The notes under the pieces are model-generated. The model ran no database searches and was not told the DNA's origin. It saw nothing but the letters and a program-made list of their open reading frames with translations. A DNA stretch of 64,000 nucleotides from Stenopsyche tienmushanensis (lineage: Eukaryota; Arthropoda; Insecta; Trichoptera; Stenopsychidae): positions 310,001 through 374,000 of the forward strand of contig WACJ01000252.1 in the NCBI GenBank assembly GCA_008973525.1, written 5' to 3'. The position numbers were made by a program, and so were the translations under genes. Positions 34,746 through 44,796 of the stretch are shown in pieces; the first letter of the stretch is position 1, and every line of letters starts with the position of its first letter.

Positions 34746-35150
34746 CCGTCGACTGCATACTGTGGAACTTCAAATTTTTCCTCCAGGGCTCCCACGACTA
34801 GCTCCCAGTTTGCGCTATTGAAAGCGTTTTTGATGTCCAGTGTGACCATCACAACGTCCTTGCTTTGTTTAACCGAGCCTTTCCACGCTTCTCGGATGAT
34901 ATCAGTTACACGTTTTATTGTTCCAAGCGCGGATCGCCCCGGTCTAAAACCATACTGCCTGTCTGACAGTTTTCGTTCAATTCCTGGCTGGATTCTCTTC
35001 AAAAGCATTGTTTCGAGGAGTTTTCCAAGACCGTCTAGCATGCACAACGGTCTCATTGTGGTTTTCCCCGGTTTCGGAACTAATACCAGTCTGGCCATTT
35101 TCCATCTTCTTGCGAACTTTCGTTCCTCTAGGCAGGCATTTATTGTATCT
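34746..35150 (-). mobile_element. R1-like LINE fragment, reverse transcriptase
   Basis: The minus-strand frame includes ARLVLVPKPGKTTMRPLCMLDGLGKLLE, YGFRPGRSALGTI and TLDIKNAFNSANW, then runs into the GGAAAATT module after VPQYAV. The 5' side is cut at 35150 by the poly-A tail of the next copy. Its protein is more diverged from the other copies than they are from each other. Confidence 0.8.
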
Positions 35151-35589
35151 TTTTTTTCCTGTGGGCGCGAAATCTTTAAAAGACACCCTTCTCGGGTAGT
35201 GTGAAATTCACGTCTGGTAATTCCATAAGGGAAATTTTAAAGACCAGATCGCGCCTACTCACTAAACCGCCCCCATGGCTCCTGCTGCCACCTGGCTACT
35301 GATTAAGTATTGCTCAAGAGTGGCAGCTGTGTCCAAAGAAGGGTCCCTTTCTGGGGCCCTCCTTTGTCTTCTTCATCAATGTGTCCTATCGGACTCCTTG
35401 TCATTCAGTCAGGCCGTGATTATTCGCAATTGCAGTTATATCCGTCTGCCTATTTCTTCTTCTTATACGCTCAGCGTCTTCTTTTTGCTGCATAACGCAC
35501 TTTATGTATCTATTCCAAGCATTCCATGCCCTCTCATCCTTGAGCATTGTGGAAATGATATTATCCGACGAGAGATGGTCGCAGTCAGG
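35151..35589 (-). mobile_element. R1-like LINE 3'-end fragment
   Basis: Starts with poly-T at 35150-35157, followed by the 3' UTR shared by the family (TTTAAAAGACA, CACTAAACCGCCCCC, a GTGGCAGC.. block), then a short C-terminal coding remnant. It ends at 35589, where another poly-T begins. Confidence 0.7.
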
Positions 35590-36975
35590 CCCTTTTTTTT
35601 GTTTGTTTTTGGAGGCGAGGAATCTTCAATAAGACAACCCTCTCTTGTAATGAGTTTGGGATAGTGTGAGGTTTGACTAGCACTTGCGTTCCACCAGTAG
35701 CTACTATATTTATTGCATCTTTTTTTAATTTTTTTTTTATTGTTTAAAAAGAGAAGATTTAATAAAAATATTAAATATAAATACAAAAGGAATATAATTA
35801 TCAAAATAAGTATAGTCTACCACACTATTTCATTCTTAATTCACTTTATGTTTGGATATGTCTTATCTTTCTTTTTTATTTTTTTCTTCCACTGCCACCC
35901 GGCTACAAGTGAAGCAATGCCAGGGTGGCAGCAATGTTTCCCTCTCGGGTCCTCTATGCTGTCATCTATGATGGTTCAGATGGGGGGCGAAGGCGACGTC
36001 TCTCGCGCTCTGCTTCTTCCTTGGCCCGGATTACAGCCGTTGCGTATCTGCACCACGCGTTCCATGTCTCCGCGTTAGTCAGCATCGAGGGTATCATGAT
36101 GTCGGGGGAGAGCGTATTTAATTCAAGCTTCTCCTTTAGGTTTTCCCTCTTTGCGTCGAACGCCGGACAGACGAATGTCGTATGTGCAGCATCATCCGTT
36201 TCTGCATTGCAGTGGTGGCATCCCGGTCCGGTTTCTTTTCCAATTCTATGGAGATAGCTACCGAAGCAACCGTGCCCGGTGAGCATCTGGGTTAGGTGGT
36301 AGCACAGTTGCCCGTGCTTTCTGTCCACCCAGGGCTTCAGGGTCGGCAGGATTCGGTGGGTCCACCGGCATATTTATTGCATCTATAGTAGATCGTCCTG
36401 GTCGAAATCCGTACTGCATGGGAGAGAGTCCTCTCTCAATGTAAGGTTGTATTCGTTGGAGGATTAGTCTTTCTAACAACTTCCCCATCCCGTCCAGCAT
36501 ACACAGTGGTCTGTAGGACGACGGGCCTGGAGGTCCTTTTTTTCCTTTTGGTATTAATACCAATTTCTGTTTTTTCCATGGTGTTGAAAACACTCCTACT
36601 AAACAGGTATTATATACCGCCAGTAATATACCCGGATCAGCATCAGCGACCTGACCGATGACTACGTTTGGTATTCCATCCAGTCCCGGGGCTTTGTTCA
36701 TTGCCAGTCGCTTCGTTGCCTGGGTAAGTTCTCCCATTGTGAAATAAGGAATGTCGTCGCTATCAGTGGGCATTGTCCTGGTAATTGGCGTATTATCTGC
36801 ATGGCACGGGAACAAGGTATCTATCACCGATTCTAAATTTTCGTCTTTATTTAGGTACGTATCAGTATTTGTGGGCCGGAGTTTCCGCCTTACAATTTTA
36901 TACGGTTTTCCCCACGGGTCGTCATTTACTGATCTAATATTAGTTCCGGGTACTCACCAACCATCAATTTGATGT
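35590..36975 (-). mobile_element. internally deleted R1-like LINE split by another copy
   Basis: The reverse transcriptase N-terminal part lies at 36384-36827 (NKAPGLDGIPNVVIG, YRPLCMLDGMGKLLERL, YGFRPGRSTIDAIN). The next bases of this element are found at 35690-35719 and lead straight into its 3' UTR and poly-A at 35590-35598, so most of the reverse transcriptase is deleted. Between them sits an inserted copy (35721-36369). The sequence 36828-36975 holds more of the upstream connector, with PYKI-type codons. Confidence 0.75.
35721..36369 (-). mobile_element. 5'-truncated R1-like LINE inserted in another, with 14-bp target duplication
   Basis: ATATTTATTGCATC occurs at 35706-35719 and again at 36370-36383, bracketing this segment. 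It has a T-rich start (poly-A end on the minus strand), the family 3' UTR (CCACTGCCACCCGGCTA, GGGTGGCAGCAATG) and the C-terminal coding part (DRKHGQLCYHLTQMLTGHGCFGSYLHRIGKE, CHHCNAETDDA). The duplication shows a target-primed insertion into the neighbouring copy's reverse transcriptase gene. Confidence 0.82.
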
Positions 36976-37330
36976 TATCGCCAGGCATACCGTTCGGTCC
37001 TGGCGCCTTCCCGGGTTTTATCCTCAAACCTGCATACTGTAATTAATCTATGCTGAACGGCGCGGGTAGGTTCTATGCTGTCTCTGTTCCTTCCTCTGCA
37101 TCTCTCGGCAGTCCGAGCAGTGTGAGATTTATCTGGGAAGAGTTGGCTTATTTTAGTCCTTCGTTTGCCGTTGGTTCCAGATTTCGCCTCCTCCCCGTAG
37201 TTTCCCCCGCACAATTTTGTACGGTAGTCCCCATGGGTTAGAGTCGAGCGTACGACATAGCTCCTCCCAGCAGCGCGCCTTGGATTCCTGGATCATTTTT
37301 CGCAGGTTTCTTCGGTGTGGGGTTCGTTAC
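36976..37330 (-). mobile_element. R1-like LINE connector fragment
   Basis: At 37205-37300 the minus strand encodes QESKARCWEEL, LDSNPWGLPYKIV and RGKLRGG, the stretch between endonuclease and reverse transcriptase of these elements. The neighbouring 36976-37200 is broken coding of the same type. Confidence 0.6.
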
Positions 37331-37477
37331 CGAAGTTGGAGCGGAAAGTTTAATATTTCTCTTTTGATGAGACATTAGTGAATTCATCCCCAGAAGTTGA
37401 GGGGGAGCGGGTTAAGGTTGTGTATTTATCAGAATGAAATTGGGGAATGACGATTCCATATCATCCCTCCTCTCCTC

Positions 37478-37860
37478 TCAAAGAGGTTCTCTTAGTTTTT
37501 GGTTTTGAAATGTAAGGGATTCTATTTTCAGTTTAAGGGTTTCAAGTCTGTTTTGCGCCTCGTAGTATACGGAGGCGCGCTGATTGCAGTTGAATTGTAG
37601 AATCTTCTCCGTGGCATCACGAGTGGGACTTTTTAAGTCGGGTTGCCGGAAAAAGTTTAATTGTTCCAGAAGACAAGACTCTTCATATGATGACCATTTC
37701 GATGGCTGGATAGGGATGATGGGCACACCGAGGCGAATTGCTGATTGTCATAGTTTTAATGACATTTGTTATGTGCTTATTATCACTAATTGAAAGCACT
37801 TTTATTAGACGTGAATTGTAGATTCGAGAATCGAAGAGTACACAAGGGAAACGATCACAC
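37478..37860 (-). pseudogene. unassigned coding-like stretch with a frameshift
   Basis: On the minus strand, 37860 to about 37745 reads KCDRFPCVLFDSRIYNSRL then IKVLSISDNKHI. After a one-base shift near 37740 the other frame continues as RLGVPIIPIQPSKWSSYEES, and goes on to a Leu/Lys/Glu-rich helix-like end (LETLKLKIESLTFQNQKL) and a TGA at 37478. Codon third positions are G/C-enriched relative to the surroundings, so it was probably coding. I do not recognise the family. It could be an unusual exon, with an acceptor CAATCAG at the shift point, a host pseudogene, or an unlisted part of a transposon. Confidence 0.35.
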
Positions 37861-39412
37861 TTGCCCACCACTCAAATTTTAATGTGAAATTAATGAAACA
37901 AAATAAAATGTTTAACACTACGGAAATCAATAAATTGCACTTCATTTAATTCCTATATCTGTTACAGTCTTAAATGTCGCACTAATACAGGTATAATATG
38001 AATCAATACAATCACCCTACAAATCTAATGTTAGTCGATTCGACTAATATCGAAAAATTTGTAAATTTTAACCAATTAATACTTGGATATTCTATGTGTA
38101 ATCGTTGATTCTTGCAATGTTTTGTAATTTATATGCAATAAATAAATTAAACATAACGAATCTTATTTTTATTTCGGTCAAACACCATAATAAAATTCGA
38201 TGTTAACACGTTATGTACGGGGATACTTCGCACGCGTCTATTACTCTGACGCGGGCAATCCTTCAACGCCAATGGTAAAAAAAACCTAGATTTACCCAGT
38301 ATAGATATCGGAAAGTTTAAAAAATATATGTTTGGACAGATCATACACACTCATATTTGTTGATTTGAAGTGTGAGTCTATTTATAACCGTCTCTGATTA
38401 TAACTCTCTATTTATAACCGCATGTTTTTAAAATTTTATTCAGGACTTCGACCCATAACTAAACCGAAAATCGGTAAAACCGTTATTTTGGTCCGAAACG
38501 TTTCAAAAATATTGTTTTTTTCGATTCGGTAAAGGATAGAGATTTGGGTCGGATATAATATGCGACCTTCACCATTTTTGTGCAGAATTTGTTTGATTGC
38601 AATGTTATTAATTTGAACGATGATAAGCAAAAGGACTTTCAACGAGTTTTAAAAAAAAAAATTATCCCCGTTATATACGTGTTAAGGTGAGCGCGTTTGA
38701 CGCCGTTTCGTTTAGCGTCGCAACGCACAGTGCATATGCACACACACATGCTGCGTGCGTACTCAAGTGATCCAGAGAGAGTATGCCCGCATATGTTGCG
38801 TGCAACGCTCCATAGCCCTTTATTTTCAATTCCGTGCTTCTATTTCTATCACAATATTATTATTTATTCCAATTATCATCTCAAACATTACATTTACCAT
38901 CTGTTTTATTGTTTTGTCACTCTCATTAAATTTCCATTCAAGTTTTACGATCGTACATACGAAAAACAAAGAATCACTTGTATTTCTATATTTGAATGAT
39001 TTTTAAGTCAATTTAAAAAACGAAAAAAATTAACTCATTCCCGGAACGTGTGGGCAACGAAATCAAAGGGTTGACGTAGCATGCTTCCCGTGCGTAATGT
39101 GTTAATACAAATACGATACAACTGTTCGATGACATTAAACATAATGATGGTGTTCAATCAGCTGATCCCTGAATCCGAAATAATCGATTTTCAGGGAAGG
39201 GCATCATAAAGGGTCCAATCAGCAGCTGTTTTCGACCGTTATTTCTGCATACGTCGAATGTTTGGGTTCATTGACGAACAACCATCGACCCTTGAATTGC
39301 ATATTGTTTATTTCCACAAATATTGTTTTTTTTAATCTAATTTTGACGATAAGCTGAAGTGTGACGGAGGGTTGGTCTCCGATATCTGTCCATTTAGTCT
39401 CTTATCGTGCAG
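37861..39412. other. intergenic, no clear gene
   Basis: AT-rich sequence. A slightly GC-richer stretch at 38690-38830 with CACACACA and several CG dinucleotides holds no recognisable coding. Confidence 0.4.
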
Positions 39413-39737
39413 TGGAGTAATATGTTTACTCAGGTGCGAATATGAAAATGGTTTGGATACAAATATTTTTGAATGGTTTCTTTGTTTCCAAGCTATTTGT
39501 GATTGGAATGGTGGCGTTTTAATGAGTATAAGCAAAGAAAGTAGATCGCTTGGACTAAATTCTAGCATTGCTGGTTTTTTGGACGGAGAACAAGGTCCCG
39601 TAGGTCGCATACAACGACGTCTTCCCCCTTTTCAAGTCGAAATTCGGTGGAGTAGCGCGTGCCCATACTGCAGTTTTTGTGTTAAACTAAGAATTATAAA
39701 TGTGCAAAGAAGAAAGAAAGAGACGCACGTATCGTAA
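39413..39737 (+). CDS. unassigned coding-like exon
   Basis: A good acceptor (TTTAGTCTCTTATCGTGCAG) precedes an open frame reading GVICLLRCEYENGLDTNIF then EWFLCFQAICDW and SISKESRSLG. First codon positions are purine-rich, as in real genes. A candidate donor is GAACAAG|GTCCCG at 39594, or the frame may run on to a stop at 39737. The opposite strand also has a 92-codon Ser/Pro/Lys-rich frame (39610-39332), so the strand is not secure. No family was recognised. Confidence 0.3.
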
Positions 39738-40414
39738 GCTCATGCGCGCGAACGAGAAGGAAATATAAGCAGCTGCGCACGCGCCCCTATTGAAAAAATC
39801 CCCATATGCTTTGCCGCCAACTTTTAGTCGTTAATTTATTACCAGTGGCGGCTCGCCGTTGTGCATTTTATTTTATAGCGCGAATAGCATTTAATAACAA
39901 TCAAACATGTAAAGTTATACATATACATAACAGTAATATTAGGTACAACATAAGTTAGTTAATAAAATTGGACCTTTACAGCCTCTAGATTAGTCGGCTC
40001 AATTGTTAATTATAGTGTAACGTGCTTAAGATTAAGAAGTAAATTAAGAAGGACTTCAACAAGGGGTGATAGACATCAAATATGTCTCCTCTTCAGTATA
40101 TTTATTCGCTTTACTTCGGACACACTACGGATGAGAGGCGTATAAGACCCAAACTCGAGCTATTCGAGACTTAACTCGAACTCAAACTTCTTGAAGAAAC
40201 TTCAAGTTGATGCTGACTGAACCTTAAAACCTGAAATTAGTTTATGCTGAATGTGATTCTAAGAAGACCGCGTAAAACTTAGTCGGAAATTTAATTGTAA
40301 CGTGACAAAAGAATAAAAGAGATCGTAATATTTAAAATAATTATTTGAATGAATGGTAATATTTATCAGCAATAGAAGCACGGTATTGAAAATGAAGCGC
40401 TATGGATCGCAATA
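39738..40414. other. intergenic, no clear gene
   Basis: CpG-rich at 39720-39800 (CATGCGCGCGAACG, GCTGCGCACGCGCCCC), then AT-rich sequence. The CpG patch could be a promoter for a neighbouring frame on the minus strand, but nothing confirms it. Confidence 0.35.
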
Positions 40415-40610
40415 TTTGAAGATATTTAGACGTGTAAATCGTTACAGTACGACCTTGTGATCGATGCATGAGTGTATGATGAGAAGCAAGATCTTCGTCT
40501 TTCATTCACTAATTTTCGCACTCAATGTGCAAGAATGCTCTTTGTACATCACTCGCGTTCAAACGCATATATGCGCAATTACTAATCAACAGGTTAATAC
40601 AGAAAAAAAA
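40415..40610. repeat. dispersed repeat family, copy B
   Basis: Matches 4740-4930 over about 190 bases in the same orientation, with indels. It also shares ATCGATGCATGAGTGTAT with 56240-56260. Confidence 0.55.
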
Positions 40611-40859
40611 AACGAATTGACCCTCACAATATCTAGATTTGTTTTCAATATAATTATTGTGATACAGATATTTTTAAACCAATTTGTATACCATCATTTA
40701 AAAGTTTATATCATGTGGATATGTTTAACAATGTGCATATTTTTTAATATCAATTATTGACTTATACTGAGTTATTTCACCAAGTACTAAGCGTTTCCAA
40801 ACTTGTTGTCGTTAGTGTATATTAATTTGTATATATACTTGGATCCTTGATAAAATCCA

Positions 40860-41800
40860 GAAGCAGAAATTATCTTTAGCGCCATGAGATGCACCAGCAC
40901 CAAATGCATCCCAAAAAAATCATTTTTTGGTGCAGATTTTGGTTTGGATGAATCATGGGTCCATACTTCCTCCCAAACGAAACTATCAGAGCCATGAGAT
41001 CGTGTGATTTAACGCCTTTAGACTTCTTCCTTTGGGGTCATCTTGATGCCATATAGTTATCTATAAGATTCTACATTTAACAGCAATTGAAGAAGTAGAC
41101 TACCTATACCGAACCGAAGGAGAGATGCCTTGAAACGCCCGTGTCCCGTGAGGAACTGGGAAGTCCAATAACATGGAACTACCCAGTGATACGACAAACG
41201 ATACTTATAATTACTGAAATATTTGTACAAATGCCTTCCATTGGCGTCATTCATCCATCGTTTCTTCCAAAGCTCTAAACAAACAACAAGTATCCTCTTT
41301 TTTAACTCTTTTGTATTGGAAGCTGTCGAGGGCTGGAGATCATCCAGAAGGAATGTGTCTAAAGCAATATTTTCAATATAAGTCGGCAATCTAATTACAA
41401 ATCGGTAGGGAGCCGCACTCAGCTGCAGCTGCAAGTCCAGGGATAGAAGATCCACCAGAACAGGTAGTTAAAACGGTCTTATATGCTTTAATAACAATTA
41501 TCAACGCACTTCTATAAATCTGCAATGGTCTATGCATATAAATAAAAAACAATTGATGCCCTCTAAGTCGACATAACGAACACCAACCAGCAAATTCAGA
41601 TGAATGGGACAGTCGTTGAAAATTGGGCCTTCTAAATACGTGCCACCATGCGAAGCCGCGGCGGACATTTGAATGACGTTATAGACTATATTTAATGCCA
41701 TGAAATATTCTTTCAAATTAAATAAAAATTCATTGGATATCTCACACATAACTTGTTTTGTTTGCGTTTACAAATCGAGCATCCTTATTGAAAGACCGTG
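40860..41800 (+). mobile_element. Tc1/mariner-like element carrying an inserted LINE fragment
   Basis: A transposase C-terminal part is readable as DLTPLDFFLWGHL near 41005-41045. The sequence at 41050-41103 matches 11866-11930 of the element at 11501-12036. After an interruption (41104 to about 41500) the transposase end GGHLNDVI is seen at 41660-41690. The terminal repeat GAGCATCCTTATTGAAAGACC lies at 41776-41796. The left terminal repeat was not found. Confidence 0.65.
41057..41455 (-). mobile_element. R1-like LINE C-terminal fragment
   Basis: A 132-codon minus-strand frame has AAPYRFV, then KKRWMNDANGRHLYK and FLTGHGRFKASLLRFG, the C-terminal block of R1-like polyproteins. It is diverged and 5'-truncated. 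It lies within a Tc1/mariner-like copy; its first part overlaps the transposon coordinates because the exact junction is unclear. Confidence 0.65.
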
Positions 41801-42578
41801 TAGTTAATTATATTTTTTTATTATAATTGTATAAATATCTTAGGTAGCTAGTGATGTAAGTTATTTTAAAATGGTTCCAATTTTTATATTAATATCATAG
41901 GTAATTTAAAATACATTTATTCATGCTATTTATGTACATCCAGGTGTTCCACGCGCCGCCCTTTTGATGGACAAATAAAACCGGTGGGTACTTCCGATTC
42001 CCCCCTATTGTAAACATAAAATTGGCGGTTACATCACTTCTTCCTTAGACTCCAAGTGAACTGCATCCGAGACTCTATTTTATTAATATAAGTTATTTAA
42101 AAAAAATATATATTAAATTAATTTTGAATTGCCTAAAATGTGTTATTTTTTAATATTTATAAAATAATGTGATCCCCCCCAGTACTGAAAAGTGGATTAA
42201 AACTCATATTGTAAGTATTTTTTATACTTTATTAAAAAATTATTGTATTGTAATATGATTTTTTTTTAAATATTACATCAATTCTGAATTAAATAAATAT
42301 ATTAATTTAAATTTTAATTGAATGATTTTAACAAATACTGGCCACAATATTACAACATTTATAGCGTAAGTTTGTGTATGATTGTTACTTTAAAAAGATC
42401 TTTACGGTTCAAGAAACACCCCTTTATATTTTGCTTGGCTGATTTCAAGTAAACCTGTTTCTGAGGAAATGTTTTAATGATTCAATACAATAAACGCAGT
42501 GTTCTTTTTCTTCCATTTATATAAATTCAGCTCGTAACGCTTTCAGATTACTCCGTTTGATATCAACGTCGGAATTAA

Positions 42579-44689
42579 ATGCCCAGAAAAATGGACGCGG
42601 CCAAAATTACCTATAAGTATTATTCAAATCCGGCCTTCTGCGCTCAAAGTGAGGTTGTTTATACGCAGCAAACCCCTTGCGTATCACCGAGAATTGCAAT
42701 ATCTCCGAAATCCAAGAAAATTGCATATGAAAACAAGAGAATACCTCCGCTCGGTGCTAATTCTCCTCGTAAAGTTCTTCCGCAACAAGAATATCGTGGT
42801 AATGTCGGCAATCATCGAATGAAAACGGACATATCTGATAATCCTTTGAGGAACGGTTATTCAAAAAATGATGGTCCCCTTAAATACGTAAATACTGCTC
42901 AAAACTCTGCTGATTTTCCACCTAAACTTGGTCCGAAACCGGCTAAAAACACTTCTGGAAATTTAGAAAAGCGGGGATCGTTTCATAAGAAAGCCGTTAA
43001 TAAAAGGACACAACAATCAAATTATACGAGCCGAAGTCAGGAAAATTTGGAAATGTACGGCGTGGGAGAGACACATTATGAAGAAGGATCTAACAATAAC
43101 GTCCAGGAAGAAACCGTCATGAGCAACAGAATAATGAAGCATAGATACGCAGAAATCCCAGACGATTACGACGATTATTCGCCTACAAAGAAGAGAATCA
43201 TCGAAACAGATCCCGAAGAATATAACGTCGACGCTCCGAGCGAAGACGAAGTCACTGAAATTCCCACAGAGATAATGAGATCGGTCAACGGAAAAGTCCA
43301 TAGATACGCTATAATACCGTCCGACGACGAAGACGGCATAGTAATCAACTTTGATAACGTCCAATCGAAGCCGCACAGTCCGCCGACGTTCAATTTGACC
43401 TCGCCCGGGATGTCCCGTAAAAACTTGGAAGCGACACAGAAGCTGCACGAATTGCTTTCGACGCCGAAAAAAGACCTAAAGAAAATAGCGATCGGAAGTC
43501 CGCTGAAGTCCTGCTCCAGTTCACCGTCCATCCGATCGCAGATCAACGCTCATAACAACAGAGCGATGCCCAATGCGGATTACAGAGGCAACATTTCCAT
43601 CACGCCATCAAAAATATTGATGTCGAGCACTCCCAAACAGAAAATCACACCGTCAAAAAGCTGCGCTACGCTCACTTCGCCGCCGTTACCACGCAGGAAC
43701 TCCAATTTATCTCAATCCATAAGTCCAAAAGCTCAACAGAAATTAAACTATGACATTCCATACGGCGTCCAAACAAAAAACCAATCAAATTCTATATTTT
43801 ACGCGAGGGATTATAACTTCGATAGAAGCAGAGATTTCAATCAAAGTTATGACATAGAGACAAACGCCGAATTCGACTCAAATAGGATCAAAAGTAATCA
43901 TAAAGAGCATATTTTTACCGCGAGAAGCACTGCCGTTATAAGCCCAAGGTATTTATAAATTCATCAAACATTAATAAACGCATTAAAATTTGAAATTATA
44001 ATATGTTTATTATATTCACCAGGATGAAATCGAGAGGGAGTACTTCTATTTATTCCGACGGTGCGGTGTTCCCCGATAAGAGTTGGAAACCGACGCCCGG
44101 ATGTGCCACGTTATGTATCGCCGCCGCTATGCTCTTTCTTTGCGGAGGTCTCACAACCACTTTGTCCTTCTACTTGATATATATGGTAAATAAATATTAT
44201 GTTCAGGACGTTTATTTGCATGGAAATATTTGAAAATGCTTATTTTTCTAATTATATTTTCAGTTTGGAGAACATTATTATTTGAATATTGGAGCTCTCT
44301 CGGGGTTTACATGTTCCTTTCTTGGAATACTCGGCTTTTTCTCATCTCATCGCAATCATTTATTACCGAATAGGAACTATATATCAGGTAAATGCATTAT
44401 TCTATGCTATATTTGAATTAAAATTTGTTTTTGATATACTAATTTATACTAATTGTTTTCAGGCTACATTGTGATTTCAATTTTTTCGCTTTTGTCGTGC
44501 GGAGCACTTTTGTTGTTATTGTGTCTGGGACCAGAATGGGGTGGAGGCGCCCTACAAGGATTAGTTAGCGGTAGCGTCACAGCAATGGGTGGACTTTGCT
44601 TATTGCTCGCCGTTATAGGAGCTATTTCATCATATTGCTGTGGACATCCGCCTCCAGATAATCGAGTCGCAGACGCTAGAGGCCCGTAA
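42579..44689 (+). CDS. spdo: Sanpodo-like four-pass membrane protein
   Basis: Exons 42579-43948, 44023-44185, 44264-44387 and 44463-44689 join to 627 residues. The ATG at 42579 has an in-frame stop just upstream. The first 450 or so residues are hydrophilic, Ser/Pro/Asn-rich and cytosolic-like. Residues 17-20 are NPAF, preceded by Tyr-Tyr-Ser. In Drosophila, the Sanpodo NPAF motif near the N-terminus binds the PTB domain of Numb. The last 170 residues hold four hydrophobic segments: CIAAAMLFLCGG..., the GFTCSFLGILGFF region, ISIFSLLSCGALLLLLC and the MGGLCLLLAVIGAISSYCC region, followed by a short polar tail. The protein controls Notch trafficking in asymmetric division. The identification rests on the NPAF motif plus topology, not on an alignment. 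A 5' UTR acceptor (GCTTTCAG) lies at 42546. Confidence 0.86.
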
Positions 44690-44790
44690 AGCTTCTTATT
44701 GATATAAATGTTGATTATTAACAGAGTTTTGGAACAACAATGTACTTAATTTATGATAAATATACAATTTTTATATAAAAAATTAAAAAT

Positions 44791-44796
44791 AATAAA
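44791..44796 (+). terminator. candidate poly(A) signal of spdo
   Basis: AATAAA about 100 bases after the stop codon. Confidence 0.5.
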
